DNA of 64,000 nucleotides, taken from positions 124,001 through 188,000 of the forward strand of contig NZ_JAWQUO010000001.1 in assembly GCF_033446605.1 (NCBI RefSeq), written 5' to 3'. The stretch is from Iodobacter sp025352645. Lineage in GTDB: Bacteria; Pseudomonadota; Gammaproteobacteria; Burkholderiales; Chitinibacteraceae. Every line of letters begins with the position of its first letter. Position 1 is the first letter of the stretch. The translations under genes and the position numbers were made by a program. The notes under the pieces are model-generated. The model did not search any database. It was given only the letters and a program-made list of their open reading frames with translations, and was not told where the DNA came from. Below, in pieces: positions 35,321 through 43,475 of this stretch.

Positions 35321-35362
35321 ACACAACGCTCAGCATTTGCTGGGCGTTGTGTACTTCTTTTT
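35321..35362 (+). terminator. Intrinsic terminator after rpoC
   Basis: ACACAACGCTCAGC (35321-35334) pairs with GCTGGGCGTTGTGT (35339-35352) in a 14-bp stem with one wobble and a 4-base loop, followed by ACTTCTTTTTT. Confidence 0.92.
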
Positions 35363-35410
35363 TGGCTATGGTTTTGCCTTTTAAAAGCAATAAATGTGGA
35401 TAAGAAGTGA

Positions 35411-35615
35411 GCCGGTGGTGGTTAGCGTAAGCAGGACTGATAATCGACTTAATGCTTTGATTTTATTGCAGATAAGATGAAAATCTTGCTTGAAAAAGAA
35501 GGGCTGTGAGTAGTAGCAAGTAGTAAAACAAAGAAACAAAGGCATGGTGGTCGGTGTAAGCTGACTGATAATGCGTTTAATGCTTTGTGTTGTTAAAAAG
35601 AAGCAGTAGCAAGTT
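35411..35615 (+). repeat. Diverged direct repeat in the rpsL leader
   Basis: Copy 1 (35411-35459) and copy 2 (35543-35587) share GTGGT-GGT, GTAAGC, GACTGATAAT and TTAATGCTTTG in the same order. Each copy is followed by an AGTAGCAAGT motif, at 35513 and 35605 respectively. The copies are 130 bp apart and lie in the 394-bp gap between rpoC and rpsL, where the str operon promoter should be. The spacer near copy 2 also holds a short TCCC-TAC-GGGG hairpin at 35616-35625. Confidence 0.7.
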
Positions 35616-35649
35616 CCCTACGGGGATTTTTAACCTAAGGAAGTAATCA

Positions 35650-36024
35650 ATGCCAACGATTAACCAGCTCGTCCGCAAGGGTCGTGAGCAGGAAAAAGCA
35701 AAGAGCAAAGTACCTGCTCTTGAGTCCTGCCCACAAAAACGTGGCGTATGCACTCGTGTATACACAACCACTCCTAAGAAGCCTAACTCCGCGCTTCGTA
35801 AAGTTTGTAAAGTTCGCTTAACCAACGGTTTCGAAGTTATTTCGTACATCGGTGGTGAAGGCCATAACCTGCAGGAACACAGCGTTGTGCTGATCCGCGG
35901 TGGTCGTGTTAAGGATTTGCCGGGTGTGCGTTACCACACAGTACGCGGCTCCTTGGATACAGCCGGCGTTAAAGGTCGTAAGCAGTCACGCTCCAAGTAC
36001 GGTACTAAGCGTCCTAAGGCTTAA
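35650..36024 (+). CDS. rpsL: 30S ribosomal protein S12
   Basis: S12 controls decoding accuracy at the A site. The 124 residues contain TPKKPNSALRKV with Lys43 and GRVKDLPG with Lys88, the unmutated residues at the usual streptomycin-resistance positions. AAGGAAG precedes the ATG. It is first in rpsL-rpsG-fusA-tuf. Confidence 0.98.
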   Translation: MPTINQLVRKGREQEKAKSKVPALESCPQKRGVCTRVYTTTPKKPNSALRKVCKVRLTNGFEVISYIGGEGHNLQEHSVVLIRGGRVKDLPGVRYHTVRGSLDTAGVKGRKQSRSKYGTKRPKA

Positions 36025-36033
36025 TTGCCACTG

Positions 36034-36106
36034 GACGGTCGGCGAGTCCCGTATTGGGCCGTCGAGTAAGTGGTCGTCTTGATGGGCGACCGAGGGGTTA
36101 AGCCCC
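36034..36106 (+). promoter_or_regulatory. Structured rpsL-rpsG intercistronic region
   Basis: The 112-nt spacer contains three consecutive hairpins: GACGG/CCGTC (36034-36063) with an inner CCC/GGG, GGTCG/CGACC (36072-36091) and GGGG/CCCC (36094-36106). In E. coli the corresponding spacer binds S7 for autoregulation of the str operon. An S7 role here is inferred from position and structure only. Confidence 0.5.
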
Positions 36107-36136
36107 GACTGAATGAAATATTAAGGATAGAGAATT

Positions 36137-36607
36137 ATGCCTAGACGCAGAGAAGTACCGAAACGTGACGTTTTACCGGATCCAAAATTCGGTAGCCAAG
36201 AACTAACCAAATTCATGAACGTTGTCATGATGGATGGTAAAAAAGCTGTTGCTGAGCGCATCGTTTACGGTGCATTGGTGCAGATCGAGAAAAAAACCGG
36301 CAAATCACCGCTGGAAGTATTCTCCGCAGCAATCGGTAACGCTAAACCAATGGTTGAAGTAAAAAGCCGTCGTGTTGGTGGTGCAAACTATCAAGTACCA
36401 GTCGAAGTCCGTCCTAGCCGTCGTTTGGCATTGGCGATGCGTTGGGTTCGTGATGCGGCTCGTAAACGTGGTGAAAAATCGATGGATCTGCGTCTGGCAG
36501 GCGAACTCCTCGATGCGGCTGAAGGCCGTGGTGGCGCTATGAAGAAGCGCGACGAAGTACACCGTATGGCAGAAGCGAATAAAGCATTCGCCCACTACCG
36601 CTTCTAA
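36137..36607 (+). CDS. rpsG: 30S ribosomal protein S7
   Basis: S7 is a primary binder of the 16S rRNA 3' domain. The 156 residues start MPRRREVPKRDVLPDP and include the family signature near DGKKAVAERIVYGAL and ARKRGEKSMDLRLAGELLDA. AAGGA precedes the ATG. The gene lies 26 bp before fusA. Confidence 0.98.
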   Translation: MPRRREVPKRDVLPDPKFGSQELTKFMNVVMMDGKKAVAERIVYGALVQIEKKTGKSPLEVFSAAIGNAKPMVEVKSRRVGGANYQVPVEVRPSRRLALAMRWVRDAARKRGEKSMDLRLAGELLDAAEGRGGAMKKRDEVHRMAEANKAFAHYRF

Positions 36608-36633
36608 TCGCGTAACCCGGAAAGGAATCTCCC

Positions 36634-38733
36634 GTGGCACGTAAGACTTCTATTGAGCATTACCGTAATATTGGTATTTCTGCTCACATCGACGCCGGTA
36701 AAACGACGACGACTGAACGCGTTCTGTTCTACACCGGTGTAAACCACAAGATCGGTGAAGTGCATGACGGCGCAGCAACAATGGACTGGATGGAGCAAGA
36801 GCAGGAGCGTGGTATCACGATTACTTCTGCTGCTACAACCACGTTCTGGAAAGGCATGGCGCAACAGTACCCAGAGCACCGCATTAACATCATCGACACC
36901 CCAGGCCACGTTGACTTCACTATTGAAGTTGAGCGCTCTATGCGCGTTCTGGACGGTGCTTGCATGGTTTATTGCGCTGTGGGTGGTGTTCAGCCACAGT
37001 CTGAAACCGTATGGCGTCAGGCTAATAAATACAAAGTTCCACGTCTTGCTTTTGTAAACAAGATGGACCGTCAAGGTGCTAACTTCTTCCGCGTTGTTGA
37101 GCAGATGAAGCTTCGCCTGAAAGCAAATCCAGTGCCAGTTGTTATTCCGGTTGGCGCTGAAGATGGTTTTACCGGTGTAGTAGATCTGATCAAGATGAAG
37201 TCAATCTTGTGGGATGAAGCATCGCAAGGTATGAAGTTTGAGTACGGTGATATTCCTGCCGAACTGCTTGAACTAGCGCAAACATGGCGTGAAAACATGG
37301 TGGAAGCCGCTGCTGAGTCATCTGAAGAGATGATGAACAAATACCTTGAAGAAGGTGATTTGAGCGAAGCTGATATCGTAGCTGGCCTGCGTATTCGTAC
37401 CTTGGCATGCGAAATCCAGCCTATGTTGTGCGGTAGTGCGTTCAAGAACAAGGGTGTGCAACGCATGCTCGACGCAGTAATCGACTTCATGCCGTCTCCG
37501 ATTGAAGTGGCTGCAATTACTGGTGTGAACCATAAAGAAGAGCCTATCACTCGTGAAGCGTCTGATACTGCTCCATTCTCAGCACTTGCATTTAAGTTGA
37601 TGAGCGATCCTTATGTTGGTCAGCTGACCTTCTTCCGTGTTTACTCTGGTATGGTCAAGTCTGGCGATACCGTATTGAACTCGGTTAAAGATAAGAAAGA
37701 GCGTATCGGCCGTATCGTGCAAATGCATGCAAACGATCGTCAAGAAATTGATGAAGTTTTCGCTGGTGATATCGCTGCTGCAATTGGCTTGAAAGAAGTA
37801 ACAACGGGTGAGACTTTATGTGCACCTAGCGACTTCATTATCTTGGAACGCATGGTGTTCCCGGAGCCAGTAATTCACGTTGCTGTTGAGCCAAAAACTA
37901 AGCCAGACCAAGAGAAGATGGGTATTGCCCTGAATCGCTTGGCGAAAGAAGATCCTTCTTTCCGTGTGCGTACTGACGAAGAAACCGGTCAGACAATTAT
38001 GTCCGGCATGGGTGAGTTGCACTTAGAAATTCTGGTTGATCGCATGCGCCGTGAGTTTGGTGTTGAGGCTAACGTGGGTGCTCCGCAAGTTGCATACCGC
38101 GAAACCATTACACGTATCGCTGCCGATGTTGAAGGTAAGCACGCGAAACAGTCTGGCGGTAAAGGTCAGTACGGCCATTGCGTTATTACTGTTGAGCCGG
38201 CTGGTGAAGGCAATGGTTACTCTTTCTCTGATGAAGTTAAGGGTGGCTCAATTCCTCGCGAATTTATCCCTTCAGTGGATAAGGGTATCCAAAACACATT
38301 GAAAGCGGGTGTGTTGGCTGGTTTCCCGGTGGTTGACGTTAAGGTTCGCCTGACGTTTGGTTCGTACCACGATGTTGATTCTTCACAACTTGCGTTTGAA
38401 CTTGCTGGTTCTATCGCGTTTAAAGAAGCAATGCGTCGTGCTGGTGCCGTTATTCTTGAGCCAATGATGGCTGTAGAAGTAGAGACACCGGAAGAGTACA
38501 TGGGCGACATCATGGGCGATATCTCGTCCCGTCGTGGTATCTTGCAAGGTATGGATGATAATCCTGCTGGCGGCAAGATGGTTAAGGCTGAGTTGCCTCT
38601 TTCAGAGATGTTCGGTTACTCGACACGCTTGCGCTCAATGTCGCAAGGTCGTGCAACTTACTCAATGGAATTCAAGCACTACTCCGAAGCGCCGAAGCAT
38701 GTGGCTGACGCGATTATTGCGAACAAGAAATAA
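36634..38733 (+). CDS. fusA: Elongation factor G
   Basis: EF-G translocates the ribosome using GTP. The 699 residues have AHIDAGKTTTTER (about 16-28), DTPGHVDF, and NKMDR, followed by domains II to V. The start is GTG at 36634 with AAAGGA upstream; the conserved start is ARKTSIEHYRNIGI. It is the usual single-copy fusA of the str operon, with tuf 25 bp downstream. Confidence 0.98.
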   Translation: MARKTSIEHYRNIGISAHIDAGKTTTTERVLFYTGVNHKIGEVHDGAATMDWMEQEQERGITITSAATTTFWKGMAQQYPEHRINIIDTPGHVDFTIEVERSMRVLDGACMVYCAVGGVQPQSETVWRQANKYKVPRLAFVNKMDRQGANFFRVVEQMKLRLKANPVPVVIPVGAEDGFTGVVDLIKMKSILWDEASQGMKFEYGDIPAELLELAQTWRENMVEAAAESSEEMMNKYLEEGDLSEADIVAGLRIRTLACEIQPMLCGSAFKNKGVQRMLDAVIDFMPSPIEVAAITGVNHKEEPITREASDTAPFSALAFKLMSDPYVGQLTFFRVYSGMVKSGDTVLNSVKDKKERIGRIVQMHANDRQEIDEVFAGDIAAAIGLKEVTTGETLCAPSDFIILERMVFPEPVIHVAVEPKTKPDQEKMGIALNRLAKEDPSFRVRTDEETGQTIMSGMGELHLEILVDRMRREFGVEANVGAPQVAYRETITRIAADVEGKHAKQSGGKGQYGHCVITVEPAGEGNGYSFSDEVKGGSIPREFIPSVDKGIQNTLKAGVLAGFPVVDVKVRLTFGSYHDVDSSQLAFELAGSIAFKEAMRRAGAVILEPMMAVEVETPEEYMGDIMGDISSRRGILQGMDDNPAGGKMVKAELPLSEMFGYSTRLRSMSQGRATYSMEFKHYSEAPKHVADAIIANKK

Positions 38734-38758
38734 TCAAATAATTTAAAGGATATTAGCA

Positions 38759-39949
38759 ATGGCAAAAGAAAAGTTTGTACGCGCAAAGCCACACGTTAAC
38801 GTTGGTACAATTGGCCACGTTGATCATGGTAAGACAACACTGACAGCTGCGATTTCGACTATTTTGTCGAAAAAATTCGGTGGCGAAGCTAAAGATTACT
38901 CACAAATCGATAGCGCTCCTGAAGAAAAAGCACGTGGTATTACGATTAATACTTCGCACGTTGAGTATGAGACAGAAACACGTCACTACGCTCACGTTGA
39001 CTGCCCAGGTCACGCGGATTACATCAAGAACATGATTACTGGTGCTGCGCAGATGGATGGCGCAATCTTGGTATGTTCGGCTGCTGATGGTCCTATGCCA
39101 CAAACTCGCGAGCACATCTTGTTGGCTCGCCAAGTTGGCGTTCCGTACATCATCGTTTACCTGAACAAAGCTGATTTAGTTGATGATGCTGAGTTGCTTG
39201 AGCTGGTTGACATGGAAGTTCGTGAACTGCTGAGCAAGTACGATTTCCCTGGTGATGACACTCCAATCATCGTGGGTTCTGCTCGTATGGCGCTGGAAGG
39301 CGACCAATCTGAGCACGGCGAGCCATCGATTTTCCGTCTTGCAGATGCTTTAGATTCATACATTCCGTTGCCAGAGCGTGCTGTTGATGGCGCGTTCCTG
39401 ATGCCAGTTGAAGACGTATTCTCGATCTCAGGTCGCGGTACTGTTGTAACTGGTCGTGTAGAGCGCGGTATTGTTAAGGTTGGTGAAGAAATCGAAATCG
39501 TTGGTATTACTACAACGGTTAAGACTACATGTACCGGTGTTGAAATGTTCCGTAAGCTGTTGGACCAAGGTCAAGCTGGCGATAACATCGGTGCGTTGCT
39601 ACGTGGTACTAAGCGTGAAGACGTTCAGCGTGGTCAAGTATTGGCTAAGCCAGGTTCGATCACTCCACACACTAAGTTTGAAGGTTCTGTGTACGTTCTG
39701 TCGAAAGATGAGGGTGGTCGTCATACTCCATTCTTTAACGGCTACCGTCCACAGTTCTTCTTCCGCACAACTGACGTAACAGGTTCGGTTGATTTGCCAG
39801 AAGGTACTGAAATGGTAATGCCAGGTGATAACGTTGAAGTTACCGTTACCCTGATTGCTCCAGTTGCTATGGAACAAGGTCTGCGCTTCGCTATTCGCGA
39901 AGGCGGCCGTACTGTTGGCGCTGGTGTTGTTGCCAAAGTCCTCGTTTAA
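38759..39949 (+). CDS. tufA: Elongation factor Tu, str operon copy
   Basis: This is a full-length 396-residue EF-Tu with GHVDHGKT, DCPGH and NKAD. It differs from the copy at 21851 at residues 7, 9, 238, 251, 252, 364, 395 and 396, mostly conservative changes at the start, around domain II and at the very C-terminus. AAAGGA lies upstream of the ATG. rpsJ starts 12 bp after its stop codon, so the str and S10 units are fused at this point. Confidence 0.98.
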   Translation: MAKEKFVRAKPHVNVGTIGHVDHGKTTLTAAISTILSKKFGGEAKDYSQIDSAPEEKARGITINTSHVEYETETRHYAHVDCPGHADYIKNMITGAAQMDGAILVCSAADGPMPQTREHILLARQVGVPYIIVYLNKADLVDDAELLELVDMEVRELLSKYDFPGDDTPIIVGSARMALEGDQSEHGEPSIFRLADALDSYIPLPERAVDGAFLMPVEDVFSISGRGTVVTGRVERGIVKVGEEIEIVGITTTVKTTCTGVEMFRKLLDQGQAGDNIGALLRGTKREDVQRGQVLAKPGSITPHTKFEGSVYVLSKDEGGRHTPFFNGYRPQFFFRTTDVTGSVDLPEGTEMVMPGDNVEVTVTLIAPVAMEQGLRFAIREGGRTVGAGVVAKVLV

Positions 39950-39961
39950 AGGCTTGTGAAA

Positions 39962-40273
39962 ATGCAAAACCAAAAAATCCGTATTCGCCTGAAAGCTTTT
40001 GACTACGCTCTGATTGATCGTTCGGCGCAGGAAATTGTTGATACGGCTAAGCGTACTGGTGCTGTTGTTAAAGGTCCGGTTCCGCTTCCTACTAAAATTG
40101 AGCGTTTTGACATTCTGAGCTCTCCACACGTTAATAAAATGGCGCGTGATCAGATGGAAATTCGTACGCACCTGCGCTTAATGGACATTGTCAATCCAAC
40201 AGACAAAACCGTTGATGCGTTGATGAAGCTGGATTTACCAGCTGGCGTTGATGTAGAAATCAAACTGCAGTAA
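39962..40273 (+). CDS. rpsJ: 30S ribosomal protein S10 (NusE)
   Basis: S10 is a 30S protein and, as NusE, an antitermination factor. The ATG at 39962 gives 103 residues beginning MQNQKIRIRLKAFDY, the same length as E. coli; a GTG two codons earlier is disregarded. AAAGG lies inside the end of tuf. The long E. coli-type S10 leader that mediates L4 control is absent because rpsJ directly follows tuf. A promoter-terminator pair comes after it. Confidence 0.97.
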   Translation: MQNQKIRIRLKAFDYALIDRSAQEIVDTAKRTGAVVKGPVPLPTKIERFDILSSPHVNKMARDQMEIRTHLRLMDIVNPTDKTVDALMKLDLPAGVDVEIKLQ

Positions 40274-40315
40274 TCGGCAATCAAGATTTTTTTTGCTGTG
40301 ATGTGCGCTAAGTAC

Positions 40316-40344
40316 TTGCGGTAAAAGAAAAATCTTGTTAAAGT
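40316..40344 (+). promoter_or_regulatory. Possible promoter between rpsJ and rplC
   Basis: TTGCGG (40316-40321) and TAAAGT (40339-40344) are 17 bp apart with a GC-rich CGCGGG discriminator. Transcription would start at or just inside the hairpin at 40349-40374, so the hairpin could stop tuf-rpsJ transcripts while the promoter restarts the S10 genes. The -35 match is only moderate. Confidence 0.4.
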
Positions 40345-40348
40345 CGCG

Positions 40349-40380
40349 GGCTTGCTACCTAAGGGTAGTAAGCCTTTTTT
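40349..40380 (+). terminator. Intrinsic terminator between rpsJ and rplC
   Basis: GGCTTGCTACC (40349-40359) and GGTAGTAAGCC (40364-40374) form an 11-bp stem with one G-T pair and loop TAAG, followed by six T. It would end the str-rpsJ transcript 50 bp before rplC. Confidence 0.85.
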
Positions 40381-40430
40381 ACTTTGGGTTTAGCCGGTCA
40401 ATCGTAATCGGCCCTGAAAAGGATATAACT

Positions 40431-41075
40431 ATGAGCTTAGGACTTGTCGGACGTAAAGTCGGCATGACCCGCGTATTTGCTGAGGATGGCGCGTCCATTC
40501 CGGTAACTGTGCTGGACATGTCAGCTAATCGCGTTACGCAAATCAAGACGCCGGAAACTGATGGCTATTCAGCTGTTCAGGTTACTTTCGGTGCAAAGAA
40601 AGCTAGTCGTGTTAACAAGGCTCAAGCTGGCCACTTTGCGAAAGCAGGCGTGGAAGCAGGTTTGGGTTTGGTTGAATTTAACGTCACTGCTGAGAAATTG
40701 GCAGAATTGAAGGCTGGTGATCAGCTTTCAGTTGAGATGTTTGCGGCTGGTTCGTATGTTGATGTAACTGGTACAACGCTAGGTAAAGGTTTTGCTGGTG
40801 TAATTAAGCGTCACCACTTTTCATCTAATCGTGCCTCCCACGGTAACTCGCGCTCGCATAATACGCCGGGTTCTATTGGTCAAGCGCAAGATCCAGGTCG
40901 TGTATTCCCTGGTAAGCGCATGGCAGGTCAATTGGGTAACGTTCAGCGTACCACCCAGAACCTGGAAATCGTCCGTGTCGATGCCGAGCGTCAATTGTTG
41001 TTAGTTAAGGGTGCTGTCCCTGGCTGCAAGGGCAATGACGTCGTTGTTCGTCCGAGTGTGAAGGCAGGTGCGTAA
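40431..41075 (+). CDS. rplC: 50S ribosomal protein L3
   Basis: L3 is an early-assembly protein near the peptidyl transferase centre. The start is the ATG at 40431, with AAAGGA upstream; an in-frame codon at 40335 falls in the terminator region. The 214 residues begin SLGLVGRKVGMTRVF and contain SIGQAQDPGRVFPGKRMAG with the glutamine that PrmB methylates in relatives. The stop overlaps the rplD start by one base. Confidence 0.97.
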   Translation: MSLGLVGRKVGMTRVFAEDGASIPVTVLDMSANRVTQIKTPETDGYSAVQVTFGAKKASRVNKAQAGHFAKAGVEAGLGLVEFNVTAEKLAELKAGDQLSVEMFAAGSYVDVTGTTLGKGFAGVIKRHHFSSNRASHGNSRSHNTPGSIGQAQDPGRVFPGKRMAGQLGNVQRTTQNLEIVRVDAERQLLLVKGAVPGCKGNDVVVRPSVKAGA

Positions 41076-41695
41076 TGGATCTTAAAGTCATCAATGCTAC
41101 CGGCGAGGCGCAAGCCGCTGTTGCTGGTTCCGATGCACTGTTCGCACGCGAGTTTAACGAAGCGCTGGTTCACCAAGTTGTGACCGCTTACTTCGCGAAT
41201 GCTCGTAGCGGCAATCGTGCTCAAAAAGGTCGTGATAACGTAAGTCACTCGACCAAAAAGCCTTGGAAACAGAAGGGTACTGGTCGTGCTCGTGCTGGTA
41301 TGAGCTCCTCCCCGCTATGGCGTGGTGGTGGTCGTGCTTTCCCGAATAGCCCAGACGAAAACTTCTCCCAAAAAGTTAACCGCAAGATGTTCCGTGCTGG
41401 TATTGCGACCATTCTGTCGCAACTGGTTCGTGAAGAGCGTCTGGTGGTGGTGGAAAGCTTTATCGCTGAAACACCTAAGACTAAGGCATTCGCGCTGAAA
41501 CTGGCTGCTATGCAGTTGGATTCCGTGTTGATCATTACTAAAGAGTTGGATGAGAACTTGTACCTTGCGTCGCGCAATCTTGCGCACGTTCTGGTCCTTG
41601 AGCCATCGCAAGCTGATCCAGTGAGCCTCGTTCGTTATAAGAAAGTGGTTATCACTCGCGAAGCGTTGCAAGCTTTTGAGGAGTTGTACGCATGA
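41075..41695 (+). CDS. rplD: 50S ribosomal protein L4
   Basis: L4 lines the exit tunnel and in E. coli represses the S10 operon. The 206 residues contain the tunnel-loop sequence KPWKQKGTGRARAG (about 63-76) and a C-terminal Rossmann-like part. It overlaps rplC by one base and rplW by four. Confidence 0.97.
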   Translation: MDLKVINATGEAQAAVAGSDALFAREFNEALVHQVVTAYFANARSGNRAQKGRDNVSHSTKKPWKQKGTGRARAGMSSSPLWRGGGRAFPNSPDENFSQKVNRKMFRAGIATILSQLVREERLVVVESFIAETPKTKAFALKLAAMQLDSVLIITKELDENLYLASRNLAHVLVLEPSQADPVSLVRYKKVVITREALQAFEELYA

Positions 41696-41997
41696 TGCAA
41701 TTCTCTGAAAATCGTCTGCTTCAAGTTCTTTTGGCACCTATCGTGTCAGAAAAGACCACTTTTGTGGCTGAAAAGAATGACCAAGTTGTTTTCCGTGTTT
41801 CCACGGACGCTACTAAGGCAGAAATCAAGGCCGCTGTTGAGCTTCTCTTTAAAGTGAAGGTTGAAGGCGTGTCGACATTAAATGTCAAGGGCAAGGGCAA
41901 GAAATTTGGTCGTACCGTAGGTCGTCGCAAGGACTGGAAAAAGGCTTACATTAGCCTTGCTGCAGGCCAAGAGCTCGACCTCGCGGCAGCGCAGTAA
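41692..41997 (+). CDS. rplW: 50S ribosomal protein L23
   Basis: L23 sits at the tunnel exit and docks trigger factor and SRP. The 101 residues include LLQVLLAPIVSEKTT and the C-terminal KKFGRTVGRRKDWKKAYI. The ATG at 41692 overlaps the rplD stop (ATGATG) and has GAGGAG eight bases upstream; the second ATG is also possible. Confidence 0.97.
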   Translation: MMQFSENRLLQVLLAPIVSEKTTFVAEKNDQVVFRVSTDATKAEIKAAVELLFKVKVEGVSTLNVKGKGKKFGRTVGRRKDWKKAYISLAAGQELDLAAAQ

Positions 41998-42009
41998 AGG
42001 AGACTGAAA

Positions 42010-42846
42010 ATGGCATTGGTAAAAGTAAAACCGACGTCCCCCGGTCGCCGCGCCGTCGTCAAGGTTGTGAACTCGGATCTGCACAAAGGTGCTCCGTACG
42101 CTCCTTTGCTCGAATCGCAAAGCAAGACTGCTGGTCGTAACAACCGTGGTGTGATCACAACCCGTCATATGGGTGGTGGTCATAAGCAGCATTATCGTCT
42201 TATCGACTTTAAGCGCAATGATAAGGACGGTATCGTAGGTCGCGTTGAGCGCCTTGAATACGATCCTAACCGTACCGCTAATATCGCGTTGCTTTGCTAC
42301 GCTGATGGCGAGCGTCGTTACATCATTGCTCCTAAAGGCCTGAAGGCTGATATGACTGTGATTTCTGGCTCGGATGCGCCGATTAAGGTGGGTAATACCC
42401 TCCCTATCCGCAATATCCCAGTTGGTTCCACTATTCACTGCATCGAACTGCAGCCAGGTAAAGGCGCTCAGTTAGCGCGTTCTGCTGGTGCGGGTGTTCA
42501 ATTGCTGGCTCGTGAAGGTGCTTACGCTCAATTGCGTCTGCGCTCAGGCGAAATCCGTAAGGTTCACGTTGATTGCCGTGCAACAATCGGTGAAGTAGGT
42601 AACGAAGAGCATAACCTTCGCTCCTACGGTAAAGCAGGTGCTAAGCGTTGGTTGGGTATTCGTCCAACTGTACGTGGTACTGCAATGAACCCGGTTGATC
42701 ACCCTCACGGTGGTGGTGAAGGTCGTACTGGTGAAGGTCGTGTTCCAGTAAGTCCATGGGGCCAGCCTGCTAAGGGCTATCGCACTCGTCGCAATAAGCG
42801 CACAAGCAATATGATCGTGCGTCGTCGTCCCGCGAATAAGAGGTAA
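42010..42846 (+). CDS. rplB: 50S ribosomal protein L2
   Basis: L2 is essential for subunit joining. The 278 residues start MALVKVKPTSPGRR and include the conserved GRNNRGVITTRHMGGGHKQ (about 45-63) and the C-terminal VRGTAMNPVDHPHGGGEGRT with the functionally important histidine near position 232. AAAGGAG precedes the ATG. Confidence 0.98.
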   Translation: MALVKVKPTSPGRRAVVKVVNSDLHKGAPYAPLLESQSKTAGRNNRGVITTRHMGGGHKQHYRLIDFKRNDKDGIVGRVERLEYDPNRTANIALLCYADGERRYIIAPKGLKADMTVISGSDAPIKVGNTLPIRNIPVGSTIHCIELQPGKGAQLARSAGAGVQLLAREGAYAQLRLRSGEIRKVHVDCRATIGEVGNEEHNLRSYGKAGAKRWLGIRPTVRGTAMNPVDHPHGGGEGRTGEGRVPVSPWGQPAKGYRTRRNKRTSNMIVRRRPANKR

Positions 42847-42851
42847 TGTAA

Positions 42852-43127
42852 ATGGCACGTTCTATTAAAAAAGGCCCATTCGTTGACCTACACCTGATCA
42901 AAAAGGTGGAAACTGCCCGCGCGGCGAACGACAAGCGTCCAGTGAAAACTTGGTCACGCCGTTCTACTGTGTTGCCAGACTTCGTTGGTCTGACAATTGC
43001 GGTTCACAATGGTAAGCAGCACGTTCCAGTATATGTGAACGAAAACATGGTTGGACACAAGCTGGGCGAGTTTGCACTCACCCGCACGTTCAAAGGCCAT
43101 GCTGCGGACAAAAAAGCCAAGCGATAA
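42852..43127 (+). CDS. rpsS: 30S ribosomal protein S19
   Basis: S19 lies in the 30S head. The 91 residues start ARSIKKGPFVDLHL and contain the family pattern TWSRRSTVLPDFVGLTIAVHNGKQ. AAGAGG from the end of rplB serves as its ribosome site, and the gap to rplB is five bases. Confidence 0.98.
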   Translation: MARSIKKGPFVDLHLIKKVETARAANDKRPVKTWSRRSTVLPDFVGLTIAVHNGKQHVPVYVNENMVGHKLGEFALTRTFKGHAADKKAKR

Positions 43128-43136
43128 GGTGAAGAC

Positions 43137-43466
43137 ATGCAAGTATCTGCTGTATTAAGCAACACTCGCCTCTCCGCCCAAAAAGCGCGGCTGGTCGCTG
43201 ACCTAGTCCGTGGCAAGCCGGTAGAGCAGGCGTTGAACATCCTGGCCTTCTGCCCTAAAAAGGGCGCAGTTTTAATCAAGAAGGTTTTGGAATCCGCTAT
43301 TGCCAATGCTGAGCACAATGAAGGCGCCGATATCGACGCACTCAAAGTGACCACAATTTTTGTGGATAAGGGACCTTCTCTTAAGCGTTTCAGCGCACGT
43401 GCCAAAGGCCGTGGCAATCGTATCGAGAAGCAAACTTGCCATATCACATTGATTGTTGGCGATTAA
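43137..43466 (+). CDS. rplV: 50S ribosomal protein L22
   Basis: L22 lines the exit tunnel constriction. The 109 residues contain SAQKARLVADLVRGKPV and the beta-hairpin region KRFSARAKGRGNRIEKQTCH near the end, unmodified at the erythromycin-related loop as far as visible. The gene is 9 bp after rpsS and 9 bp before rpsC. Confidence 0.98.
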   Translation: MQVSAVLSNTRLSAQKARLVADLVRGKPVEQALNILAFCPKKGAVLIKKVLESAIANAEHNEGADIDALKVTTIFVDKGPSLKRFSARAKGRGNRIEKQTCHITLIVGD

Positions 43467-43475
43467 GGAGCGACT

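Noticed and set aside
35650..36024. Streptomycin-resistance change in S12
   Set aside because: Lys43 and Lys88 are both wild type.
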